Origin: Chrysomallon squamiferum
Taxonomy: Eukaryota; Mollusca; Gastropoda; Neomphalida; Peltospiridae
Assembly: GCA_012295275.1 (NCBI GenBank)
Contig: CM022665.1
Coordinates: forward strand, 21,524,650 to 21,588,649
Length of the DNA: 64,000 bases
Reading direction: 5' to 3'
This document shows, in pieces, positions 13,800 to 44,332 of the stretch; position 1 is the stretch's first letter, and every line of letters begins with the position of its first letter. Position numbers and translations under genes: made by a program. A model generated the notes under the pieces. The model saw nothing but the letters and a program-made list of their open reading frames with translations. It did no database searches and had not been told where the DNA came from.

Positions 13800-15110
13800 A
13801 TTAATAATTATGATGGAAATGACATACAAATATATCATTCTACTGAACACGACATTTTTATTTTTTCAAATTATTTTATTTCTTGTTAAAGATTTCTACA
13901 ATGAACAACACTAAAATAATATTTTGTACAATTTATCATTCTGAAAATAAATAGGATTTAAAAACAACCAAACTGTTCAATGAAATAAGTTGTAATAGTG
14001 TTATGCATAACGTGGTTGTTTGTCATAAAACTGTTCAAGAATTAATTCTACCAGTCAACACCCTTGACTGAACACCAGTAGTTACCTTTATTATTGCTTT
14101 GAATACACTGCTGTATATATTTATAACCTATTACGTTAAAGTAGACTTCTACTGATTTGAGAGATATACATTTCAGTGGGTCATGAATGCTTTGTACTGT
14201 GGGGTTTCGCATGTGAATCTGCATTCATTTCTTATAAATGTCTGTATGCTGTTAAACAAGTAATGGTTTTACTAGAGTGAACGCATGGCAATGCAGACCA
14301 AAAGCTTTAATAATAAAATATGATAACAGCAAAACAAATCCAGGTTATTCGAAGGAAGTTAAATCTTATACAGAAATGTAAAACACTACTCCTATTACCA
14401 CATTTTTATACAGCTACAATACTGTACTGACAACGTCACCACCGACAACAACAGCAGCAGAGAAATAAGAAACTTAAATTAGTTAAATAATGAAAACAAT
14501 TAACAAGTAATTACATTTGATTAATTAAAGGATATTGCTTTCAACATTTTCATTTTTTTTACTTTTCTAATAGAAGCAACACCAAGTTTTAATACAGAAA
14601 TCTAAACCAAAAATTACATTTAGAATTATCGGAAATTTTCTGTCACGGTGAATGGACGGACAAAACTGGATGAAAACTGGTGCAGAATTTTCTTCTAATG
14701 ACTAGATATCTATTTTTTAAATTTTATACATTTGCAGACATATATACATAGGTGAGAACATTTAATGTTTTTCTTAAAACAGTGTGTGTATGGATGTATC
14801 TCAGTGAATGTGTGTTTATGTTTGCATGTATGTGCGTGTGTTTCTCTGTATGTCGATACTTTAAATTAAAATATGTATCAAACAGTTTCAGTGTACAGTT
14901 TTAGAGTTTATACGATCCATATACACAGTATATATATATATATATAAACATAGTTTTATCTGAATGTTTGTCAGCATGTATATCTCTGTATTGTGTGTAC
15001 ACTTTTATATATATAGGTACATATAAATGAATGTATGCAAATATGTGTGGGTGTGTATGTGAAGTAGCTATGCAGTGTGTATAGATTACAATTCGACAAA
15101 CATCATATTT
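12150..15110. other. Intergenic AT-rich DNA with microsatellites, no gene seen
   Basis: This is the 3' flank of the tyrosine hydroxylase gene. It holds poly-T tracts (about 12333 and 12577), (AAT)n at 12982-13032, a (CATA)/(CA) mosaic at 13320-13575 and (AAT)n-(AAC)n at 13704-13800. Long open frames over the repeats are poly-Asn or Cys-Val-Tyr runs and are not genes. Confidence 0.75.
13704..13800 (+). repeat. (AAT)n-(AAC)n compound triplet microsatellite
   Basis: About sixteen AAT copies switch cleanly to about fifteen AAC copies. The open frame over it is only a poly-Asn run. Confidence 0.95.
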
Positions 15111-15120
15111 AAAATCAATG

Positions 15121-15126
15121 TTTATT
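15121..15126 (-). promoter_or_regulatory. Candidate polyadenylation signal of TH
   Basis: AATAAA on the minus strand, about 260 bases downstream of the TH stop codon. It is the first clear hexamer I see past the stop. The DNA is AT-rich, so chance matches are common. Confidence 0.4.
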
Positions 15127-15383
15127 TACTCACTAACAATCTGTAAATTTACGTATTCAGTCTAATATTTTACTCATTAAATGGTATCCTTAAAAGAAAA
15201 CAACGATATTAATATTACAGCAAACAACAACAATGTACATATTATGCGCCCCATAACCTAAGTATATATCTGTTAATGGAGATATATGTAGTAAACATAT
15301 TCAGTGATGTAGCTGAGATATCTCCGATTCGTTAAGTCGAAAAACGTCATCGAGATATCTCCGGGATGTTACGTCCAGTGACG

Positions 15384-34940
<19,557 letters not shown>

Positions 34941-35254
34941 AACTATATAATCCTCGTTAATCTCAGTCTAAGAAATAACTGATTAATTTATAATCTAGAA
35001 ATGTATAGGTATTTAAAAAGTCCTCTTTTCTTTTCTGGAACCGTCACCGAAACACGGACTTTATGTCTGCACGATCCAGGAATCTGTCGTTAAATAACCG
35101 CAGCTTTCATTAATAATTAAGTCTCCAACCAATCATTTCCATCGATGCAGGAATCTATTTTCGATCAGAGACAGAGAGCGAGAGAGAGAACTCTTCTGTA
35201 TGGGAGTTATTCGAGCTCAGAGTGCCTACTTTCAGCGGCCAGTTTCCGCTTCCG

Positions 35255-35272
35255 GTACGTCATCAATTTATA
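35255..35272 (-). promoter_or_regulatory. Candidate TH core promoter: TATA box and CRE-like site
   Basis: On the minus strand TATAAA (35272-35267) is followed by TGACGTAC (35262-35255), about 330 bases upstream of the TH start codon, in the least repetitive stretch of this flank. A TATA box plus a cAMP-response element is the classical vertebrate TH promoter arrangement, but there the CRE is upstream of the TATA box, not downstream. A TTTCTTAG about 30 bases before the ATG could be an acceptor for a 5'UTR intron. Confidence 0.35.
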
Positions 35273-36029
35273 AGGCAGACTTGACGACAATGATGAAAAG
35301 GCGTGGTAAACGTGACATTAACAGCAGATGAACGAAACGTACTTTTTTTTTTTTTTTTTTTTTTTTCTTCACATAAATCTTCACAGACGACTAATTAGAA
35401 TGGTTTCGCCACATTTATCGCTTTAATGGACTTTGACATTTCGTCGACAATGGAAGAAATCTAGCCACGAAGTTTCCAATAATCCATGAAAAAGTTGTGT
35501 CCACGAACTTATTGAATTGGCATTATACTGAAATAAAAATACAACAATATTTTTATGAATAGGGTAATCAATCGTACATATAAAATTGATCGAGAAAGAA
35601 CTGAATAAAGATTTTTTTTTTTTCAAAACTAATGTAGTTTTACATGATAGGATACAGCAGCAGTTCTCAAATGATAACAGAAATTTCTTGTTAATGTCAA
35701 TTGTATTACCTTTACATATACATACATGGATACGTACATACATACTACCAACATACATATATTCATACATACATATACATACACACATATGTACATAACT
35801 TACACTTATTCATACATACGTACACACATACTTATGTGTGTATGTATATATATATACTTACATGCACATACACACACGTACATATACAAACACAAAAACA
35901 AACACCGACATATACATAAAGACACTTATAAACAAACGCCTACATACACACATATATACACATACAAACAAACACATCAACATACATACACACACATAGA
36001 GACATACATACACACATACCCACATACAG

Positions 36030-36205
36030 GGTTGTTTTGATGGCCAAGTGATAATGTCATCCGCCTTCGGAGTGAAGGCATCTGACGGGGTTTGTGAGGT
36101 CGTGATTGGACTTTGTCCTTCTGTGCCAGTGCGTTCCCGAATATTGTCTATGTACAGTCTAACCAAACGTACTTAAAAAGAGAATATTTAAACCTAAATA
36201 CATAC
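36030..36205 (+). mobile_element. tRNA-derived SINE, copy 2, internally deleted
   Basis: It shares with copy 1 the CTTCGGAGTG end of the tRNA-like part, then GTTTGTGAGGTCGTGATTGG, TGCGTTCCCGAATATTGTCT and the 3' AGAGAATATT segment. About 38 bases, including the box B region, are missing between CGGAGTG and GCATCTGACGG. (CATA)n flanks it on both sides. Confidence 0.65.
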
Positions 36206-36796
36206 GTACACACACATACATACATACTTTCACGCACACGAAAACAATAAAAGCATACATCTTACAGAAACACTGACACCTTTTCTAGATAATTATAAAA
36301 CGAATCGTAACTACGAAACACGTTCAGACTCGGTAATAGCTGTTGACAGAGAGAAAAAAAATATGTATAATTAGTTACAGCGATGTTTCTTAATAAGCTG
36401 AAAGTAAACTCATTATTATTATTAATATTATCGGCACCGGTTAGGTAAGACAATCTTGTAAGTTTTTACTTTTTATTATTAACAAGAAACGATAACTGCA
36501 AAGCCACAAATTGTAAATGTAGTACTTTTTGGTCGAGGAAGTAACTCAGTATATTTTTTAGAGTCATCATTAAATATGTTTCATATGAAAAAATATTCTT
36601 AATATTTTCAAACTTTTGTTTTACGTGATTCTTGTCAAAGAGGATATATGAATCCTAAATACTATTTGTATATATATATTTTTTTCTTTTGTATATTAAC
36701 GTTTCTAATAATGAAATCGTCATAAAGTCAGTGATGAATCTTGGACATTTTCAATAGCAAAATTAATACTTGTGACATAAGTTAGTTGATAGAGAG

Positions 36797-36888
<92 letters not shown>
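36797..36888 (+). repeat. (GA)n microsatellite
   Basis: About 45 uninterrupted GA dimers. Confidence 0.95.
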
Positions 36889-36889
<1 letters not shown>

Positions 36890-38064
36890 TATGTTTTTTA
36901 GACACCCCAAAACACAGAAATACCAAAAGGTCATACATAACATATACAGAAAGGTCATATTGACACAAACCATGCACACATGTGACGCCAAGTCATGTAT
37001 TTTTAATTACAGCACATAATGTGTGGTGAGACGAGCCGTTAATAAACTCTATTGAAGACAAGATTTCAAAAGGACAGAATTACACCAAAGTGGTAATAAA
37101 ATAAAGTTCAATCGTCGCCAGTAAATATTCGATTATTATTCAATATTCTTTTGTCAATACGGTTTCATCAAGTGATGAAATCATGGAACTAGTGGGCGTT
37201 GAACGGAAATGACGTCACATCATCAAGGTAAGATAGCAAAGGGAATATTTCGTCGATTGATAAAACGTAAAATGTATATCGTGTACCGGAATTCGGGCGC
37301 ACTGCTGTAATTCTTCTAACTGGCCTTTTATCGATGCAGTGTTTGCAAACAAACAGAATCGTAAAAATCGGTTCTTCAGAAATGGGAAAATTGTCCACAC
37401 GTTCAGAGCTTTTGATTCACGTGTATTTCCCATGGACCCAAATTTAATTCTTTTCAGCCATGATTCTATAATAGAAAAGTGCATTACGGTATGACGGCTG
37501 TTGGTTCATACGTTAACTAGCGTCAGCGAGCGGAATAAATATTAGCCCTGTTACCTTCCCTTGGGTCGTCAGTCCATACAGGAATATTTGCTTTAATTTT
37601 CTGCCTCTATTACAATTGATTTCTTTTATATTAAGCGCCTCGTTAATTCTCCATTTGTCTAGCATGATGACCTTGTCAGAATGTTATGAAAGAGACGGAA
37701 CGGAATGGAGCGTGCGAAACGTCTATTCGGCTGGTTTCTGATCGTATTGCAAACTTCACTGCTTGTCGAATTCAGCAAAACACGGTGATTTGTGACCCAC
37801 GGTTTCAAGAACAGTTCTTGTTTAGACCTTTTGTGACGTCCGTTTTCCAAAATATTCGCTTTTAGAAGTAAACAGTCCTATTTATTTCAGTAACTGAGCT
37901 TATTTTCGAGCTTTGGAAGCTAAAATATTTATTTTTTATGATATGTATTTCATGTTATTGCTGTTGATTTCATTTTTTTTTTATTTTTTTTTTATATTTA
38001 TTTATTTATTTATTATTTACTTTTTTATTTATTTATTTTTTTTTTTTCATTTTTTAGGGATGTT

Positions 38065-38096
<32 letters not shown>

Positions 38097-38269
38097 CTCT
38101 AAATTATTTGTTCTGTACGTCATTGCATCATTATTATCATGTCATATCATTCATTTGGTTTATGAAGTCAGTAATATTCATATTATTTATTCCAATATTT
38201 TATTTTAATGTCATTTATTATATATTAATTATACTTTGTAATTTGCGTTGTATATTTCCTACAACATTA

Positions 38270-38790
38270 TTTTTCATGCCATATATTTTCTAATTAAGCG
38301 TCGTAACGTCGTAGTAGATTGTGTTATTAATTCAATGCAAGGAGTAACGTCATTATATTTCATACCATATATTTCCTAATTAAGTACCATAACATTATTA
38401 TACTTTTTGCTGTTAATTCATTAATATCATTAAACATCATTATTTATGATATCAAATATTTCCTAATTAAACATATGATAATTACGTCAGTATTGTTTAT
38501 TCTGTTAAATTCGCTTTACTTTTGATACCATATAATTTCCTAATTAAACAATATAACGTTATTAAAGTTTATAATACTTATTCCCTATAGATTTTAACGT
38601 CATTATTTTTTACTCTCTCTATTCAGTATGCGACACATCATTATCTGGATTTTCCCATTTATAATTCATTACTGATTCGCTATTCACGTCACATAACGTT
38701 ATTACTTATGACGTTCCAAATATACGATATAACATTATTAAGCTTCATGCTATTTCATGTAAGCATAACAACATTATTTTCTTAACACAT
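38270..38790 (+). repeat. Degenerate tandem array, period about 80-85 bp
   Basis: The motif ATACCATATATTTCCTAATTAA recurs near 38280, 38364, 38450 and 38527, each followed by a ...TAACRTTATTA segment. A weaker copy follows to about 38790. Confidence 0.65.
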
Positions 38791-40237
38791 TCTGCGTTTA
38801 TTAGGTTGTCCTTATTACGCAACTTGTAATTATGCAGCTATATAATCTAATATACATGACTAGAACTAACCTCAATTTAGATAATACAATACCTAGGCAC
38901 ATTTTACGCATGCATTTGAAATCTTGCTACAGTTTTTAATCAACTGATTAAACATTTGTTTTTAGTAATTTCATTTATTTACGAAAATAGATTTGCATGG
39001 TTTGCCATTTATTAGAAAAAAAAATGTCTTGAATTCTTGATGTAATGTTATTTTTATTTTTCAGTGAATAATCTATATAAGCATTAATAAACGTCTACTG
39101 AAATGAATCCAAAATTTAATTCTTACAAATCTTCAAGGTAATTTCAGCTACCTTTGTAATAATAAGAAAAATTCCTTTATTATAAAAATAATAATAATAA
39201 TAAATTAATTAATTAAAGTAAATAAACAAACAAACAAACAAGGCTCTCGAATTCTACTAGCTGTTATTGCTACTCTGGAATTATTTTCAGCATTAATACA
39301 TAAACAAATCGTATGATTAATTCTTACAAAGTTTCAAAGCAATTTTACCTCATTATATAATAACAAGAAAAAGTTGTATACGTATTTCTACCTTGTATCC
39401 GACATGACTGGCATGACAGAATGAAATCTATTAGTGAACGAACCATTCCGATCACTTTGCCATGTTGAAAAAATACACCGATCTAGCTGAAACACAACTA
39501 TTTTGAAGTCTACTGAATGTATATGCTTTGTAATTTATTTTAATATCGCAGTTACGTTTTAATACATTCAAACAGAGAAATAACACAGAAAAGTCTTCGT
39601 TTATTGTTTAATACTTATTTGTGTACATACGATTAGAAATAACTTACAAAACCAAAGTATTTATCAAATAGAAACAAATAGCGTTACCCAGTATCAGACT
39701 AACTAATAGAAATCATCGTAGTGACCATTGCAGACCAATCGTATTGAGTCCTACAAACCAACATCATAGAATGTTAAATTCTTAAGCTATGGAAAAAATA
39801 AATAATACAAATAAATAATAATAATAATAATAATAATAATATTAATAAATCTTTAACAAAACCCCCCAAAAAAATAGAAGATGAAAAAAAGGAAAGTAGA
39901 ATAGGAAAAATTCTTCCAGACATGGTTGTGCTTCACAGACATATTCAAGGCGCCAACACATTTTAAAAATATGGCTTTTCCTATAAATATTAGTTTCGTC
40001 TTTCTTGCTAATTGCAGTGTAAATATTTGACCTTTACCACGTCAAGACTCATTAAATAAAATCAGGAAACTTGTTATTAATCGTCTTCGATTATATTGAT
40101 AAACCATCTGTTATTTTTACGTCATTCTTCCAAATATTTATTTTATCGATTAAGCTGATGATTTTTTTTCTTTTCTTATTCCACTTTTGTAGTCATGTTC
40201 GATTGTAAAATATAAAGTTATGAGCAAACGATCCTTG

Positions 40238-40268
<31 letters not shown>

Positions 40269-40821
40269 TAATATATTTATTATTAAATTACATTTATAAA
40301 TTATATTTTGAATATTTAAAAAATAAAAACTATAAGCAATAACACCGAAGATCTATTTTTAATATAATATTTATTTACCGTCCTCTATTAAATACTTTAT
40401 TTTTATTTTTCTAACAACTAAATACATTTTGTTTTTTTTAAATCTCATCGATGAAAATATGCAAAAACAAAATAAAGACAGATATATTAGGTCCCAGTAT
40501 ATAATGCAAAACACCCATATTAATTACACAAACTTTAGACAACCTTATGAGAGTAAAAAAGAAAAAGATAAGAAAGCCAATTATACAAGCGTGAGAACGG
40601 TAGGTGAAACCCACCCCGTCACTGGTGTAGTACCACCAGTTATCTCCCCACCAAATGTTAACTAACACATAGTGGAGATGTAAATTCATGTATTAGTTTC
40701 CTATATGTGAAAGATTCTCATTCAAAATGCACCTAACGTGTACCAATGCAGTGTTTAAAAAGCGTTTTGTCAACAAGCAAATTTAAAGCATATTAAAGTA
40801 ACCTTAACATCAGTCTTGGAA

Positions 40822-40990
40822 AATAAAATAACTAATTGCTGATAATATCAACAGATATTAAATAAATTGTCAACACCAACGTTTTCTAATAAGAATGTAT
40901 GGCAATAAAATGACTAATTCCTTATAATATCAGCAGACGTATTACATATATTGTCAACACCAACCTTTCCTAATAATAACGTATGACAAA
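40822..40990 (+). repeat. Two-copy 84-bp direct repeat
   Basis: AATAAAATAACTAATTGCTG ... TTGTCAACACCAACGTTTTC is followed directly by AATAAAATGACTAATTCCTT ... TTGTCAACACCAACCTTTCC, about 85% alike. Confidence 0.8.
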
Positions 40991-42413
40991 TAATACAGCT
41001 GAATAAATCACGGTAATGTTTGTGTATCTTAAGAAACTTGATTCTAATCTACATATTAAGATTTTATTTTAAAACTCGTAAAGAAAACAAAAGATAGCGA
41101 CCTGTTACATGAGTAAGGCATAAGAACAAAGAAAGCATCTGAAAATTAATATTTTTTCTCTTCAAACGAAAATAAAAACTCGATGAATATAATATTTTTA
41201 TAAACCAAATACGTCACGAATATATAAAATATTAATCACGTGATATGCAGGCACGTGGGCATACTATTACAAGGACACTTAATATGCGTAAAACACGACA
41301 ATGAGGACTCGAAAAACAATTAAGAGAAGAAAAAAAAAATCACTCGTTTCGTGAAATCTAACAAAAACAGTTAAAAATTATGTACATACTAAATCTAACT
41401 ATCAAACAGTAGTGTGACCGATTTCTACCAGTGATCTTCATTAAATGTTGTAAAAATTTAGTTTTTTTCTATTATTGTTATTATTATATACAAAATTGAT
41501 AAATATATGTAAAATAACCGCCATAGGGGTGTTTTCTAAACGCAATGTTCCCTGGCCCATTTTAAATTGCACGAACTTTTATATGCGTTTTTTTTTTTAA
41601 TTTTATTCTTAATAAATATATAACTGAAATTATTAATAAAACTATTAAATAATAATAATAATAACAATGTCGTTGTCAGTGACATTGTCTTTATCATTAT
41701 TATTGCTGTTACTATTATTGTTATTATTATTTTTATTATTGTTGTTATTATTATAATTATTATTATTATTATTATTATTATAAAACCGAACACTAGTCAT
41801 ATTTCATGGGAACCAGTCACAGTTGTTTCAGTAACGATCATGCAATATTTAAAATTATATCACTGCGCAACAAAAGATTCAATTATTTGTTTCTTTTTCA
41901 CTTATATACGACAAAACTGCACAACACCGTTTAATACTGTATTTATAGAAGATATATATAAAAAAATATGTACCCTTGTTGTTGTTGTATATTTGGATTT
42001 TAATATTTTTCTCTTCTTTCCATTTTGGCACAAAAACTTACATTTGTAGGCTAACACACACACACACAAGCGTATAATATACGTAATAACACATCTTTAG
42101 ATTAGTCTGTAATAATCGTAAACTCCGGTATCTTCACAACAAATCTCATGAAATTTATTATTACTAAAATCGTTTGGTTAAGACTGTTAGAATCGGGTTA
42201 GCTATAACAAGACACTAGTAAAGAAGCTGTAGTAGTATTAGGTGAAATAAAGAGTAGGAGGAAGAATATGGAGTAGGGAGAAGGAAGAAATAGGTGTATC
42301 TTATTTTTAGTAAATTAATTATATATTCCACATGTGTAACGACAACCCCCTACACAATAAAAAAAAAAATGTAAAAAAAAAAAAAAAAAATAATAATAAT
42401 AATAATAATAAAA

Positions 42414-42448
<35 letters not shown>

Positions 42449-44090
42449 ACAGATAGATAAATAAAAATAATAAAATAATAATAATTATAATAATAATAAT
42501 GTTTCTTTTACATGTCCAATTAATTTATATCGGCAACAAGAATTTAAAAAAAAAAAGGCAAAAGGAAATATACTAATATATCTAAATGAAGACATAAGAA
42601 ACTACAATCCCCCCACACACATACAATTACACAGCTATTCTAAAAGCGTCAACATAATTCTTAAATGATGTCTTCTAGTAATGAAGCATATAAAGTATGT
42701 TATAAAACAAGTAAGAGAGTCAGTATAGTGACTCAAACAACAACGAAAACAACTGAATAAGTACAGGCTGCAGCGAAGGGCTTTAAGTAGAATTGTCATA
42801 ATCTGTATATAACGCAGTACTCTACGTGTGCTTACAATTATAATCAGACATGTATGTACAAAAGCCTGGGGACATTAGATACGACGGTTTTCAAGTAACG
42901 AAATATTGACCAACGAACTGAATATAATGCAGCAGTCGGCGTTTAGCGAAAATAATCGCTCTAGGTTTTGAAAGTGACAAAGTAGATGGTGTTTAGAAAT
43001 CCAAACATGACCACAATATAAGCGCCAGATTTTCAACTGTTGTTTAGAAATCGATTACAATCAATATGACTGGGTACTATGCGATAGGCATTAAATATGA
43101 CTATGTTATTGGCGTCAGTAATGGAAAATGGACAAGTAATCGATGTTAAAAATTACCAAAAAGTGGAAAAGATGAACTGATGTCCTCTGGTGGAGTATTA
43201 TGATGAAACAAAAAGTCGACATTTTCTAATAAGACAAAAACCGTTAATACAGTATCTACTGAAGTAAGAGCAGAGTTACTTCCCCTCATGTATGAATACT
43301 GAGCTATCCAAGAAAGTGGCAAGAAAAATGCTCGATAAGAAAATCTGTTACGTATTTGATATAAATAATGTTGTATTTATTATGTTTGTATAAATCAAAT
43401 GATGATAATACAAGACAAGCCATATAAGAGACGACTTTTTTAACGAAATAAACGTGGCGACGTCAGTTAATGAATTGTAAAGATTGTAAAATTGTTTTAC
43501 TGAATATAGATAATTGATGACATCCACTTTCAAAAATCATTAGAAAAAGTACATTAGCTATTTATCGTTGCTTTTGGTGTTAATACGGTAAGTGAAACAA
43601 TGTAATTACGTTAATCAAGATATGAAAGATGCGTCAATTTATCAAGACCATTACTGAAATAAAACTCATTTTAAAAAATCTCAATTTATAGTGAAGTTTG
43701 TAGAATATATGAAAACTGGTAGATGTAGCTAAATTTACCAAATTTATTGTACAAAATGTGAAATACAGAGATGTAAGCTGAGATTACCGCAGAATATAAA
43801 AACGGTGGAAATGAAATACATTACTGTAAATAATAAAATATATGAAAGAAAAATAGAAAATTTAAAAAACATATAGAAAAAAAAAATGACCAATACCATT
43901 GTATTTATCAAAAAACCTTTCACATTATGGAAAGCAAACAAACGTATATCATTTTACCGAGATTATTTCTGGACTATATAAAAATTTGACCGACATCTCT
44001 GAATTTCTAATTTCTGAAGATAGATAATAAAATTACATGAACAAACTTACTTCTACCGTTCATAATTATTATTATTATTATTATTTAAAG

Positions 44091-44096
44091 TTTATT
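44091..44096 (-). promoter_or_regulatory. Candidate polyadenylation signal of arginine kinase
   Basis: AATAAA on the minus strand about 55 bases past the stop, with a second copy overlapping four bases upstream. Proximity to the stop makes it plausible for a short 3'UTR. Confidence 0.4.
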
Positions 44097-44150
44097 TATT
44101 GTTATTTTTTCAAAATGATCCAACGGTGAATAGCAACGGCTGGACTCTGT

Positions 44151-44332
44151 TTAGAGGACAATACACGATGAAGATTTGTGTTTGCCTGACGCCAGCTCCT
44201 TCTCAAAGCGAATGACCTCCTTGATTCCAGTGACCATCTCCTTGACGGCGTCAATTTCTGTCAGTCCAAGTCGTCGTTTGTTGGAGATGTCGTACACTCC
44301 GCCCTCACTCTCAGTGTGTTCGCCATGGATTC
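44151..44332 (-). CDS. Arginine kinase domain 2, terminal exon
   Basis: Encodes [20 protein letters not shown] to [10 protein letters not shown], then a short tail ([10 protein letters not shown]) beyond the usual end, and stops at TAA. Confidence 0.94.

Larger units (their letters stand above)
35280..44060. other. Intergenic region between TH promoter and arginine kinase 3' end
   Basis: No gene recognised. Contents: (CATA)n around SINE copy 2 (35710-36230), (GA)n (36797-36888), a GC-richer unique stretch (37030-37880), T-rich low complexity (37965-38100), an 84-bp-period array (38270-38790), an 84-bp direct duplication (40822-40990), ATT tracts (41640-41785) and AAT/AATA runs (42360-42500). 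Confidence 0.65.

Noticed and set aside
40429-40665. 78-residue plus-strand frame in the intergenic region
   Set aside because: Low-complexity Asn/Lys composition, no splice context, no recognisable domain.
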